A DNA stretch of 64,000 nt from Flavobacteriales bacterium UBA5081 (GCA_002415785.1 DIAJ01000027.1:62001-126000); one strand, 5' to 3'; shown: positions 53,613 through 62,783, numbered from the stretch's first letter. Numbers and translations: made by a program. Notes: a model not told the origin generated them from the sequence alone.

Positions 53613-55070
53613 TTATACCTTCTTAAATTCAACAATATTTCTTGCCATATTTTTAAAAATAAACCAATGAAATGGCAACATAGCGAACCAGTATAACCTG
53701 CCTAGAAGACCCTTTGGTCGAAAGGTAGCAGTTTGCAACATGTTTAGTTTTTTATCTCCAACTCTTTCAACTTTAAACTCCAACCAAGCCTCTCCCGGCA
53801 ATTTCATTTCAGCAAACAACAATAGCCGTTCTTCTTCCTTATCTGCTAATAAAACTCTCCAAAAATCCAATGAATCCCCTGCAAAAATTAAGTTGGGATT
53901 TCTTCTACCTCTTCTTAAGCCTACTCCGCCTATAAACTTGTCTAATTGTCCTCTTATTTTCCATAGAAAATTTCCATAATACCATCCTCTTTCTCCTCCA
54001 ATCGACCAAATATTATTAACTACGTGCTCTCTACGTTCATAATCAAACTCATATTTCTGAACATCTTTAAACACTCCATTTTGAGGAACTTTTATGTAAT
54101 GACCGAGATTTAAATATTTATTCTCCGGCAGTTGTGTATCCGTCCAGCTGGAAATCACCATATTTTGCTCAATTCTGTTAAACGCTAAGCTCACCGCTTC
54201 TTTATATCGAATTAAATTAAGAGGAATCTGTTTCTCAACTCCAGTTTTCTTTACAATTACTTCATTTCGCATACTATCTACCAAGTTAACTGCTATCCTA
54301 TAAGAAGTCGCCGTTACAAAATACAGCCAATAAGAGGACAATCGAGGACTCATTACCGGCACTGTTAAAATATAACGCTTCATTTTACGAACCTCAGCAA
54401 ATTGAAGTAACATTTTTTTGTAGGTTAATATTTCCGGTCCTCCAATATCATACACCTCTCCATACGTTTTTTCATTTCCAATGGAGGCAGATAAGTATTC
54501 TATTACATTTCGTATGCCGATGGGCTGACATTTAGTATTGAGCCATTTAGGCGCAATCATAAAAGGGAGCTTTTCAACCAAATCTCTAATAATTTCAAAA
54601 GACGCACCTCCTGATCCAATAATTATTGCCGCCCTAAAAACGGTTAATGGAACTTTAGCCTTTGCTAGTTCTTTCTCAGTTTGCAAACGTGAGTTTAAGT
54701 GCTCCGAAAGATCATTATCGTTACTAATTCCCCCTAAAAAAACTTGTTGTTGAGCAGTACTTTGATTGAGGTATTCAACAAAGTTTTGCGCCATGTTTTT
54801 TTCCATTTTTGCAAAAGCTCTACTTTCAGATGCCAATGAGTGCATTAAATAAAATGCTACATCAATTTCTTTTGGCAGATCAGCTAGTGTTTCCTTTTTT
54901 AAAAAATCTGCCTCAACCACTTTTGTTTTTTTCTTCTCATCCTCAGAAAGGTGAATCGTCCTTTTGTCTCTCACAATTGCAATCACTTCATGCCCCTGCT
55001 TTACAAGAACCGGCAAAAGTCGCCTTCCAATATATCCGTTTGCACCACTTAATAAAACTCTCATACACAT
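53613..55070 (-). CDS. SDR/NAD(P)-binding DUF2867-family protein
   Basis: The start is at MCMRVLLSGANGYIG (55070) or two codons later (55064); the longer open frame runs into the divergent gene. About 485 residues. The N-terminal ~290 residues are an atypical SDR fold with the dinucleotide motif SGANGYIG and YLMHS. The C-terminal ~170 residues are a DUF2867/SRPBCC-like ligand-binding domain (GGERGWYYGNFLWKIRGQLDKF in part, LLLFAEMKLPGEAWLEF). Such genes often sit in light-induced clusters with photolyase and SRPBCC genes. It is divergent from the SRPBCC gene with a 46-bp shared promoter region. Confidence 0.85.
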   Translation of the reverse strand: MCMRVLLSGANGYIGRRLLPVLVKQGHEVIAIVRDKRTIHLSEDEKKKTKVVEADFLKKETLADLPKEIDVAFYLMHSLASESRAFAKMEKNMAQNFVEYLNQSTAQQQVFLGGISNDNDLSEHLNSRLQTEKELAKAKVPLTVFRAAIIIGSGGASFEIIRDLVEKLPFMIAPKWLNTKCQPIGIRNVIEYLSASIGNEKTYGEVYDIGGPEILTYKKMLLQFAEVRKMKRYILTVPVMSPRLSSYWLYFVTATSYRIAVNLVDSMRNEVIVKKTGVEKQIPLNLIRYKEAVSLAFNRIEQNMVISSWTDTQLPENKYLNLGHYIKVPQNGVFKDVQKYEFDYERREHVVNNIWSIGGERGWYYGNFLWKIRGQLDKFIGGVGLRRGRRNPNLIFAGDSLDFWRVLLADKEEERLLLFAEMKLPGEAWLEFKVERVGDKKLNMLQTATFRPKGLLGRLYWFAMLPFHWFIFKNMARNIVEFKKV

Positions 55071-55116
55071 AAAACAATGCTTAATAGTTGCTTGTTCTTT
55101 TCTAAAAATAAAAACC

Positions 55117-55569
55117 ATGCACCAACTTAAAAGAAAAGTAACGCTTAAGCTAAACATAGAAGAAGCTTGGCATTTTTTCTCGAACCCAAAGAACTTAAAA
55201 ATAATCACACCAGACTACATGGGCTTTGACATTACATCTGAAATTGACGATAAAATGTATGAAGGAATGATCATCACCTACAAAGTATCACCACTTTTAG
55301 GAATCAAAATGGACTGGATGACAGAAATAACTCACATTAAAGAGAAAGCATTTTTTGTAGATGAGCAGAGAATCGGACCTTATAAGCTTTGGCATCACCA
55401 ACATCATTTCAAACAAAAAGAGGATGGTATTGAAATGACTGATATTGTCAACTATGCTGCACCTTTTGGGTTTATAGGAAAAGCCGTTGAACCTTTTTTA
55501 GTTCGACCTAAATTAAAAGAAATTTTTGATTACAGAGAAAACAAGATGAGAGAGCTGGGCATGATTTAA
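55117..55569 (+). CDS. SRPBCC (START-like) family protein
   Basis: The ATG at 55117 (MHQLKRKVTL) fits the domain start; the open frame upstream to 54964 overlaps the divergent SDR gene and is rejected. The 150-residue protein is a single SRPBCC hydrophobic-ligand-binding fold: LNIEEAWHFFSNPKNLKIITPD, MYEGMIITYKVSPLLGIKMDW, a WHHQHHF strand and MTDIVNYAAPFGFIG. Proteins of this type next to photolyase and carotenoid genes may handle lipid or carotenoid ligands, but this is inferred. Confidence 0.88.
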   Translation: MHQLKRKVTLKLNIEEAWHFFSNPKNLKIITPDYMGFDITSEIDDKMYEGMIITYKVSPLLGIKMDWMTEITHIKEKAFFVDEQRIGPYKLWHHQHHFKQKEDGIEMTDIVNYAAPFGFIGKAVEPFLVRPKLKEIFDYRENKMRELGMI

Positions 55570-55597
55570 TCTTAAATCAGAAGGCTTTAAATAGCAT

Positions 55598-55636
55598 AAA
55601 AAAAGGAGGCAATTTTACAGCTGCCTCCTTTTCTTT
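55598..55636. terminator. Bidirectional terminator between SRPBCC and T9SS genes
   Basis: A perfect 11-bp stem (55601-55611 AAAAGGAGGCA with 55622-55632) around a 10-nt loop, with A-rich and T-rich flanks, serves the two convergent genes. Confidence 0.85.
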
Positions 55637-55653
55637 AATAACAATATCGAAGA

Positions 55654-57363
55654 TTATTTTACAATCAACTTTCTGGTTTCTGAAATTCCTTCAGATTTTA
55701 TTTGTAAAAAATAAACGCCTTTACCAAAAGAAGAAAGATCTATGTTTTCTTGCAATAAAGTTTCAGCGCGATATACACCACTCATTACTTCTCTACCGCT
55801 AATATCAAACACTGTCATTTCTACATCTTGATTGATATTTTCACTAGCTACCATTACTTCAAATACTCCATTTGAAGGGTTTGGATATACATTCAACTTA
55901 GAGATTGTTGGTTCATTTTCTCCAAGGCTTGTCAATACATTTGGAATTCCAAAGTTTGGACGAATCACCATGGTAAACTGCATGTTAAATGATTCAATAG
56001 TTGCCCATCCGTTTGCGGGACTGCCAACAAAATCAATCCAACCTGCTCCAGGTGTAAATCTTCTAGCTGTTGTCCCTAAAGTAATGTTAGAATCTCCTTC
56101 AACAACACTTACAAGGAATGTATCAGCAGGTAAAGCTACATAACCGCCATTGTTGTTAAAACTTAAGTTTACAAAAGCCGAGCCGCTTGAGTTAAATGTA
56201 ACTGTATCTGAAGAAGCAATTACACTTCCCGGAGTTCCGTTAAAGTTTCTAATGTTAACACTCAATGGCTGACCTGTCATTGATCCATTATTGTTTGTAA
56301 TAAATACACCAACAGAAGTTAATGTATCTGCATTTGGTAAAAAGTATGTATGTCCAAGCTCACCTGTTGTACCTGCTCCAATTCCAATTGAACTATTCAC
56401 CTGACCATTGTCTCTCGCATAGGTTGAATCTGAAACAACCAAAGTTTCTGTTGTTACCGTATCATTTGTTAAATCTATATCTAAATCATCAGAAGCTACA
56501 ACATACTGAACAGTGTAAGCACCCGACTGAACCAATGGAAGAGCTATATTTGAAATTAAAAGTGAAGTATCACCGGGGTTTATTGAAGGAACCGGAACTG
56601 TACTGTCGTTTAATACAGAAACACCATCTCTAAAAACATTAAAAATAGCTTTTACATTGTAGGCAGTATCTGCTCCAATATTAGTTGCCGCAGCAATAAA
56701 GTTTAGTGTATCATCAATTTGTGATTCCGGGATTCTGTAATACTCTCCAATTGGACCAAGACCTGCAAACAACTCTAAATCAACTCCGGCAACTAAACTA
56801 TCAACACTGAAATTATCAACTAATAGTAAATTCATGTCATTAGAGTTATTTCTAATGCCCAAGTATATTGACTGACCGATGTAAGCAGACAAATCAATTC
56901 TTCTCTTTGTCCAGCTTGCATTTTCAGCAGAAACAGTTAATAATGGTGCATTGGCATTTAAACCAGTATCTGTTGGCGTAGTTGTTGAAACCAACACTTC
57001 ATAGCCATCAGGAAAGCCGGCATCAGTTGCTTTTGCATCAAAAGTAAGCACTGCAGAGTCGCCAATTGTAATTGAAGGAGAAATTAAGTAGTCATCTGAC
57101 TGTCCCGCAGGAATATACCAAGAAGTACTTGCCATCACAGAATCTCCTACTCCTGTATTATCAGGATTCTCAAAAGAAACCCAAGCATCTGTCATGAACG
57201 CATAGTTTGGATTTAAACTATCGCCGTCGATGATTGTCCAGTTTGTAAGAGTAGCTGCTCCTCCATTAAAATCCTCAAAAAAGATGTTTTGAGCTTTCAT
57301 TTCTGATAGCATAAACGTTGCTGCAAATGCTACACTTAGTAAAAGTGGTATTTTTTTAAACAT
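55654..57363 (-). CDS. Secreted T9SS protein with choice-of-anchor J domain
   Basis: A 569-residue secreted protein. A signal peptide ends EMKAQ. Residues ~27-195 form a choice-of-anchor J (cleaved-adhesin-like, lectin-fold) domain: FFEDFNGGAATLTNWTIIDGD, SDDYLISPSI, SWTKRRIDLSAYIGQSIYLGIRN. A CARDB-like region (~220-310) and a further beta domain follow. The last ~80 residues are a type A T9SS sorting domain (LNVYPNPSNGVFEV, VFDISGREVMSG, GVYFLQIKSEG, TRKLIVK). It may bind surfaces or glycans. It sits within the light-stress neighbourhood but has no evident link to it. Confidence 0.88.
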   Translation of the reverse strand: MFKKIPLLLSVAFAATFMLSEMKAQNIFFEDFNGGAATLTNWTIIDGDSLNPNYAFMTDAWVSFENPDNTGVGDSVMASTSWYIPAGQSDDYLISPSITIGDSAVLTFDAKATDAGFPDGYEVLVSTTTPTDTGLNANAPLLTVSAENASWTKRRIDLSAYIGQSIYLGIRNNSNDMNLLLVDNFSVDSLVAGVDLELFAGLGPIGEYYRIPESQIDDTLNFIAAATNIGADTAYNVKAIFNVFRDGVSVLNDSTVPVPSINPGDTSLLISNIALPLVQSGAYTVQYVVASDDLDIDLTNDTVTTETLVVSDSTYARDNGQVNSSIGIGAGTTGELGHTYFLPNADTLTSVGVFITNNNGSMTGQPLSVNIRNFNGTPGSVIASSDTVTFNSSGSAFVNLSFNNNGGYVALPADTFLVSVVEGDSNITLGTTARRFTPGAGWIDFVGSPANGWATIESFNMQFTMVIRPNFGIPNVLTSLGENEPTISKLNVYPNPSNGVFEVMVASENINQDVEMTVFDISGREVMSGVYRAETLLQENIDLSSFGKGVYFLQIKSEGISETRKLIVK

Positions 57364-57458
57364 ATAAAATAATTTATTGATTATGAAAATAAAGACACAA
57401 AGTTGCTCATTTTGTTGCCTTAAAATCAGGAGACACTCTTAAGATATCTTAAACTAAC

Positions 57459-58763
57459 TTAATTCAAAGCCTCTTTATAAACTTTCAAGGCTCTTTCTCT
57501 AGCCATCTTATGCTCTACAATTGGCTGTGGTGGAGAATTGAAATATTCTCGTGAAAGCCATCTTCTAGCGTAAATCCGATCAGGGTCAAATTTCTCTAAT
57601 TGAGTAATCGGATTAAAAACCCTAAAGTAAGGTGCTGCATCTACTCCTGTTCCCGCTGCCCACTGCCAGTTACCATTATTCGAAGATAATTCATAATCTA
57701 ACAGCTTTTCTGCAAAATAAGCTTCTCCCCAACGCCAATCAATCAACAAGTGTTTACATAAAAAGCTGGCGACAATCATTCTTACTCGATTGTGCATAAA
57801 GCCGGTTTTATTTAACTCTTGCATGCCGGCATCAACCATTAAGTAGCCTGTTTCTCCCTTACACCATTTTGCAAACTCTTCTTCATTATTTCTCCAGCGA
57901 ACAGTATCGTATTTAGAATTAAAGTTTTGATCTACCACCTTAGGATAGTGATATAAAATCATCATAAAAAACTCTCTCCAAACCAACTCCTTTAAAAACA
58001 CTTCGCTCTGTTGAGCAGCTTCTTGTACAATCTTTCTGATACTTACAGTTCCAAAACGCAAATGAATTCCCAAACGGGAAGTACTGTCTTTTACCGGGAG
58101 ATCACGTTCATCTCTGTAAGCAATTAGCGTATCGCTCTTGAGTTCCCTCGAAGGATATTCAATTTCAGTCTTTTTAAAACCAATTTCTTCAAGGTTTACA
58201 ATTGGTTTCCATTTAGTTTTAAACCAATTTTCGTATCGTAATGCTGAACTATAGGTTGTAATTCCATTTTCTTCAAAAGCTTTTAACCATTGCTTACTGT
58301 AGGGTGTATAAACCAAATAAGGACTTCCATCGGCTTTTAAAATTTCATCTTTTTCAAAGATTACTTGATCTTTATAGCTTTTAAAACTAATCCCCTTTTT
58401 AGCTAGTAAATCAGCAACGTTCTTATCGCGTTGAATAGCATAAGGTTCATAATCGTGATTGCAAAAAACTGTTTTTACATCATAGTCTTCGAGCAATTGC
58501 TCAAACACCTTAATCACTTTGTTTTGAAAAACAAACAAACGGCTTCCTTTACTTTTAAGTTCAATATTCATTTGCTCTAGCTCTGTATGAATAAACTGAA
58601 CTCTTGCATCTTGAGAGCTACTTAAATCATCTAAAATTTCAGGATCAAAAATAAAAATGGGAACTAAATCCAACTTTTCTTGCAAAGCATGATAAAGTCC
58701 GCAATTATCTTGAAATCGCAAATCTCGACGAAACCAAAAGATGTTGATTTTTTTATTTTCCAT
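57459..58763 (-). CDS. phr: Deoxyribodipyrimidine photolyase (class I type)
   Basis: A 434-residue flavoprotein that repairs UV-induced pyrimidine dimers with blue light. The N-terminal antenna domain starts IFWFRRDLRFQDNCGL. The FAD-binding domain contains LKELVWREFFMMILYHYP, TGFMHNRVRMIVASFL and LSSNNGNWQWAAGTGVDAAPYFRVFNP. The short C-terminus and the ASNNGNWQW-like motif fit CPD photolyase of class I; a cryptochrome function is less likely. It lies 88 bp downstream of crtB on the same strand. Confidence 0.93.
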   Translation of the reverse strand: MENKKINIFWFRRDLRFQDNCGLYHALQEKLDLVPIFIFDPEILDDLSSSQDARVQFIHTELEQMNIELKSKGSRLFVFQNKVIKVFEQLLEDYDVKTVFCNHDYEPYAIQRDKNVADLLAKKGISFKSYKDQVIFEKDEILKADGSPYLVYTPYSKQWLKAFEENGITTYSSALRYENWFKTKWKPIVNLEEIGFKKTEIEYPSRELKSDTLIAYRDERDLPVKDSTSRLGIHLRFGTVSIRKIVQEAAQQSEVFLKELVWREFFMMILYHYPKVVDQNFNSKYDTVRWRNNEEEFAKWCKGETGYLMVDAGMQELNKTGFMHNRVRMIVASFLCKHLLIDWRWGEAYFAEKLLDYELSSNNGNWQWAAGTGVDAAPYFRVFNPITQLEKFDPDRIYARRWLSREYFNSPPQPIVEHKMARERALKVYKEALN

Positions 58764-58851
58764 TATTTTAACTTTCCAATTCCACCATCAACAGCTAGTT
58801 TTATTTCATTGCTACAACCTTTAAACTAACTAAATTAACGAGTTAGATACT

Positions 58852-59688
58852 TTATATAAAACCTAACAGATAACGTATTCTACAAACAATTAGGAGTAAA
58901 TACTTTTTTGAATTCGTTATTCGTATACGTTTTTGAAGCACCTCTTTAGCTGGAACCTTTTTTATTTTCAGATACAAATTATAATAATAAACATAAGCTG
59001 TATACACTCCAAATCTGGCATTTTTGGGCAGATTTACTATTCCCTTATATCCAGCTTCAAAGTCTGCGGCTATTTCAGATTCAATTTCAATTTTGTCTTG
59101 GTCAGTAAAGTTGCTCAAGTCAATCTCGGGAAAATAAGAGCGTCCTTTTTCTTTAAAATCTGCTTTTAAGTCTCGTAAGAAATTGATTTTTTGAAACGCC
59201 GCTCCTAAACTTTTTGCAGGCTCTAATAACTCCCTATAAAGCAATTTGTTTTCACCACAAAAAACCGCTAAACACATTAATCCAACTACCTCAGCAGAAC
59301 CGTATACATATTCATCGAAAGCTGCTCTATCGTAATCTTTCTTACTCAAATCAAAAGCCATACTTTTAATGAAAGCATCAATCAAGTCTCGATCTATTTT
59401 ATATTTATTTACTGCCCATTGAAAACTATTTAAAACAGGGTTTAAACTTATTTTCCGTTGAATAGCATTTTCGGTTTCTTCGACAAACTCTTTCAGCAGC
59501 TTCTCTTTATCTTGCTCGTGAAAAGTGTCCACTATTTCATCTGCCAAGCGTACAAATCCATAAATGGCATAAATGGCATCATGAAGTGAAGAATCCAACA
59601 CTCGAATTCCCAAAGAAAAGGATGTGCTGTATGTATTTGTTATAGCTTTACTGCTTTTTAATGAGGCGCTTAAGTAGACTTTATGCAT
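58852..59688 (-). CDS. crtB: Phytoene synthase
   Basis: A 278-residue enzyme that joins two geranylgeranyl diphosphates to phytoene. The two Asp-rich Mg sites are in GFVRLADEIVDTF and NFLRDLKADFKEKGRSYFP, and YGSAEVVGLMCLAVF is the conserved central motif. It starts 7 bp after crtI. Together they give lycopene or related red-orange pigments. No cyclase, hydroxylase or ketolase gene is in the window, so the final carotenoid is not known. Confidence 0.95.
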   Translation of the reverse strand: MHKVYLSASLKSSKAITNTYSTSFSLGIRVLDSSLHDAIYAIYGFVRLADEIVDTFHEQDKEKLLKEFVEETENAIQRKISLNPVLNSFQWAVNKYKIDRDLIDAFIKSMAFDLSKKDYDRAAFDEYVYGSAEVVGLMCLAVFCGENKLLYRELLEPAKSLGAAFQKINFLRDLKADFKEKGRSYFPEIDLSNFTDQDKIEIESEIAADFEAGYKGIVNLPKNARFGVYTAYVYYYNLYLKIKKVPAKEVLQKRIRITNSKKYLLLIVCRIRYLLGFI

Positions 59689-59695
59689 AAAAAAT

Positions 59696-61165
59696 TTAAA
59701 GTGTTTTTAGTACTTCATTTGCTACTACTTGCCCCGAAATTAATGAGGGAGGAACTCCGGGTCCCGGTGTGGTTAACTGACCGGTATAGTGCAAGTTTTT
59801 AAGCTTTTTATTTTTGATTGATGGTTTTAAAACAGCTGTTTGCCCTAAAGTGTTTGCCAAACCGTATGCATTTCCTTTAAAGGCATGATAATCATTTACA
59901 AAATCAGTATGAGCATAAGATTTTTTGTAAATTACATGTGATCGAATTTCCTGATTAGTCAAACTCTCTAAACGATCCATAATTAAATGGTAATATTTTT
60001 CTCTAACTTCTTCTTTGTCTTCTAAATTATGTGCTACAGGCATAAGAATAAAGAGGTTTTCACAAGCTTCAGGAGCAACAGACTTATCGGTTAGAGAGGG
60101 AGCACAAACGTAGAACAAAGGCTTCGATGGCCATTGAGGTTCATCATAAATTTCAACCGCATGTTGATTAAAATCTTCATCAAAAAACAAATTATGATGT
60201 AAGAGGTTTTTTAACTTTTTATCAACTCCCAAATAAAAAAGCAATGAGGAAGGAGCCATTTTTCGGCGATCCCAATATTCTTCTGTGTAATTGTGAAATT
60301 CTCTATCGAGCAACTGCTTATCTGTATGATGGTAATCGGCACCGGAAATAAATTGGTCGGCTTCAAAATCGCCTTTAGTAGTAATTGCCTTAACTACTTT
60401 CTCGTTTTTGGCTTGTAATTTTTTTACTTCACAATCTAAAATTATTTCTACCCCTTTTTCCTTGGCAAGCAAAGTCATGGCTTCTACAATCTTGTGCATT
60501 CCTCCCATTGGATACCAAGTTCCCAGTTTAACATCAGCATAGTTCATTAAACTGTAAAGTGCCGGAGTTTCTTGAGGTTTTGCTCCGAGAAATAAAACCG
60601 GAAACTCCATTAATTTTGTGAGTTTTTCATTGCTAAAAAACTTTCGCACATGCTTGCTTAATGACTGAAACAGTTGCAGACGAAAAACACCACTCACTAC
60701 TCGCCATTGTGCAAACTCTAAAATCGATTTGCCCGGTTTATGAACCAAATCTTGCATGCCCACTTCATATTTATACTGAGCTTCGTTCATAAATTCATCT
60801 AGCTTTTCTCCGCTTCCTTTTTCTATTTGCTCAAAAAGTGCTTTAAATGAATTATAATCTGCCGGTAAATCTAAATAATCGTCTTTACCAAAAAAAACTC
60901 TATAAGATGGATCTAACCTTTTGAGTTCAAAATAATCGCTTACTTTTTTCCCAAAGCGGTTAAAGTACGACTCAAACACATCGGGCATCCAATACCATGA
61001 TGGCCCCATATCGAAAGTAAAACCGGAAGCTTCGAACTGTCTTGCTCTACCTCCGGTTTGCTCATTTTTTTCTAAAACAATAACGTTTTTTCCGGCATCT
61101 GCCAATGTGGTAGCGGCAGCCAAAGCTGAAAAGCCGGAACCCACAACAACTATCTTCTCACTCAA
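59696..61165 (-). CDS. crtI: Phytoene desaturase
   Basis: A 489-residue FAD enzyme that desaturates phytoene toward lycopene. The N-terminal dinucleotide fold is VVVGSGFSALAAATTLADAG and the family sequence GGRARQFEASGFTFDMGPSWYW follows. The C-terminus has the CrtI hallmark NLHYTGQLTTPGPGVPPSLIS. It starts 13 bp after the sigma factor gene, in the order sigma-crtI-crtB. Confidence 0.96.
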   Translation of the reverse strand: MSEKIVVVGSGFSALAAATTLADAGKNVIVLEKNEQTGGRARQFEASGFTFDMGPSWYWMPDVFESYFNRFGKKVSDYFELKRLDPSYRVFFGKDDYLDLPADYNSFKALFEQIEKGSGEKLDEFMNEAQYKYEVGMQDLVHKPGKSILEFAQWRVVSGVFRLQLFQSLSKHVRKFFSNEKLTKLMEFPVLFLGAKPQETPALYSLMNYADVKLGTWYPMGGMHKIVEAMTLLAKEKGVEIILDCEVKKLQAKNEKVVKAITTKGDFEADQFISGADYHHTDKQLLDREFHNYTEEYWDRRKMAPSSLLFYLGVDKKLKNLLHHNLFFDEDFNQHAVEIYDEPQWPSKPLFYVCAPSLTDKSVAPEACENLFILMPVAHNLEDKEEVREKYYHLIMDRLESLTNQEIRSHVIYKKSYAHTDFVNDYHAFKGNAYGLANTLGQTAVLKPSIKNKKLKNLHYTGQLTTPGPGVPPSLISGQVVANEVLKTL

Positions 61166-61178
61166 ACTCTTAATTGTT

Positions 61179-61682
61179 TTAGGCGAAATCTTTTAAAGCA
61201 TCCGCCAATTTTTTTCTAGCCAGAAAAATACGACTTTTCACTGTACCTATTGGCATTTGTAATTCATCAGCAATTTCTTTGTACTTAAATCCCTGAAAAT
61301 GCATTTGAAATGGAACTCTACATTCATCATTTAATTCATCAACCGTCTTCATGATTTCCTTATGATTATATTCTGAATCCGGCTCAATGGGTGATTTCTG
61401 TTTCGTTGAATTTACAAAGTAATCATCATCGGTATTGTCCATGATCGTGCGTTTGCGCACTTTTCTTCTATAGTTATTAATAAAGGTGTTTTTCATTATG
61501 GTATATAACCATGCCTTTAAATTGGTTTTATCCTGAAACTTGTCCCTGTACTTTAACGCTTTTAATAAGGTCTCTTGAAGTAAGTCCTCCGCATCTTCAT
61601 TGTCGGATGTCAACTTAAGTGCAAAATACTTTAAAGGGTTTTGGTAGGATAATAATTCGTGATTAAATTCAATAGCTGTCAT
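61179..61682 (-). CDS. ECF-family RNA polymerase sigma factor
   Basis: A 167-residue sigma-70 family factor of the ECF type. Region 2 is seen in ALKLTSDNEDAEDLLQETLLKAL and LKAWLYTIMKNTFINNYRRK, and region 4 in FKYKEIADELQMPIGTVKSRIFLARKKL. No anti-sigma factor gene is adjacent. It is the first gene of the crtI-crtB unit, just downstream of the MerR/B12 regulator, the arrangement of light-controlled LitR/CarH-type carotenoid clusters. It probably drives these and dispersed light-stress genes. Confidence 0.92.
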   Translation of the reverse strand: MTAIEFNHELLSYQNPLKYFALKLTSDNEDAEDLLQETLLKALKYRDKFQDKTNLKAWLYTIMKNTFINNYRRKVRKRTIMDNTDDDYFVNSTKQKSPIEPDSEYNHKEIMKTVDELNDECRVPFQMHFQGFKYKEIADELQMPIGTVKSRIFLARKKLADALKDFA

Positions 61683-61683
61683 A

Positions 61684-61725
61684 ACATATTGTTTAATTAT
61701 TTCATGTCAAATATAAACAATATGT
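61684..61725. promoter_or_regulatory. Inverted repeat, candidate operator of the sigma-crtI-crtB unit
   Basis: Perfect 11-bp arms ACATATTGTTT (61684-61694) and AAACAATATGT (61715-61725) are separated by 20 bp, so arm centres are about three helical turns apart. They flank the -7 box of the sigma factor gene. A related TAAACA/TGTTTA pair occurs upstream of merR and uvrC. Confidence 0.55.
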
Positions 61726-61734
61726 ATATACAAA
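61708..61734 (-). promoter_or_regulatory. Promoter of the sigma factor gene
   Basis: The minus-strand -7 box TATATTTG (61708-61715) fits TAnnTTTG. A TTTG lies at 61731-61734 with a 15-bp spacer, shorter than usual. One arm of the inverted repeat occupies most of the spacer, the place where MerR proteins act. Confidence 0.5.
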
Positions 61735-61808
61735 TATATGCTTGTTAAGCTTTTTTTAGAAAAGAGTAAACAAAAATTGCAACTAACTATTTACAAGATG
61801 TATAACTC

Positions 61809-62672
61809 TTATAAATTATCCAGTAATTCGTCAATTTCCGTTAATTTGCTAACTTTTTCGGGGTAATCTAACTTGAAAATTCGTTGAGACCTGTGCTCAA
61901 TAAAGAAATTTTGTTTAGTTGGAAAGTCTGCTAACTCTTCGAGATAGGTTTGTATCTCCATTTTATTTTTAATCATAGTATAGGTTAAAATAAAGTCTGC
62001 TTTCACCTCCTTTGCAATTGCTTTTACTTCTGCAATAGGTGTAGATTGACCTAAATAATATGTTTTAATCCTATTTTGCTTAAGCAAAAAGTTGAAGAAA
62101 ATTAGGGCTAGCTCATGGTATTCATTTTCCGGCAAAAACAATATGCCTCTTTTGCCTTTACTTATAGGAGGAAGCGAATCGGTAGCGGCAATCATTTTAT
62201 TGCGAATCAAATTGGTTGTAAAATGCTCATGAACCGGCTGAATTTCGTCACTTAACCAAAGTATTCCAACTTTATTGAGAAAGGGGAATATTACATTAAT
62301 AATAGTATCATGGTACCCAAGATCCTTCACACATTGATCAAAGGTTTCTAAAAAAGAAATTTCGTCTAAGTCGAGCATTGATTTAACAAAATCATCTACT
62401 CTTTTCTCTTTCATCATTCCATTTGCTTCTAAAGCCATAATGGCCTCTGCCATTTCTTTGTCGTCCAACGAAGCTACTCTCGATATTTTTTCACCACTAT
62501 TGCAAAGTAGCGTAACATTGAGCAACTTTTTTAAGTCATCATCAGAATAATATCGAATATTCGTATCTGTTCGATCCGGATTAAGTAAATCAAATCGCTT
62601 TTCCCAAATGCGCAAGGTATGTGCTTTAATACCGGAAATTCTCTCTAACTCTTTGATAGAATACTTAGCCAT
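61809..62672 (-). CDS. MerR-type regulator with cobalamin-binding domain (CarH/LitR-like)
   Basis: A 287-residue regulator. The N-terminal MerR winged helix (1-70) has YSIKELERISGIKAHTLRIW. A four-helix segment follows, with the W-x9-EH motif W139...E149-H150 that caps adenosylcobalamin in CarH-type photoreceptors. The Rossmann-like B12 domain begins at ~175 and has E184-Y-H186-E-L-A, corresponding to the ExHxxG motif with Ala in place of Gly. CarH binds adenosylcobalamin in the dark as a tetramer that represses carotenoid genes and falls apart in light. The residue after W139 is Leu, where Thermus CarH has the His that ligates cobalt after photolysis. It lies directly upstream of the sigma factor gene. 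Confidence 0.9.
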   Translation of the reverse strand: MAKYSIKELERISGIKAHTLRIWEKRFDLLNPDRTDTNIRYYSDDDLKKLLNVTLLCNSGEKISRVASLDDKEMAEAIMALEANGMMKEKRVDDFVKSMLDLDEISFLETFDQCVKDLGYHDTIINVIFPFLNKVGILWLSDEIQPVHEHFTTNLIRNKMIAATDSLPPISKGKRGILFLPENEYHELALIFFNFLLKQNRIKTYYLGQSTPIAEVKAIAKEVKADFILTYTMIKNKMEIQTYLEELADFPTKQNFFIEHRSQRIFKLDYPEKVSKLTEIDELLDNL

Positions 62673-62734
62673 GATTTTGTTTTAAAGGTGCAAAAGGTCT
62701 AACAACGATAGCACTCATTTAGTTTAAAGTTTTG

Positions 62735-62774
62735 CAAAAATAAATAAACAATATTTCATTTCAGTCGTGTTTAT
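62735..62774. promoter_or_regulatory. merR -7 box and inverted repeat shared with uvrC
   Basis: The minus-strand TATTTTTG (62735-62742) is a -7 box for merR. Next to it is the inverted repeat ATAAACA (62744-62750) and TGTTTAT (62768-62774), with a 17-bp gap. The right arm overlaps the -7 box of uvrC. The same hexamer core occurs in the repeat at 61684-61725, which suggests autoregulation. Confidence 0.45.
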
Positions 62775-62779
62775 CTTTG
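62772..62779 (+). promoter_or_regulatory. -7 box of uvrC
   Basis: TATCTTTG fits TAnnTTTG and is 4 bp before the ATG at 62784, implying a leaderless or very short-leader transcript. It overlaps one arm of the inverted repeat described above. Confidence 0.5.
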
Positions 62780-62783
62780 TAAA

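Noticed and set aside
54964..55116. N-terminal extension of the SRPBCC gene and the opposite extension of the SDR gene
   Set aside because: The two extensions overlap each other and carry no family sequence; both domains start at the inner ATGs.
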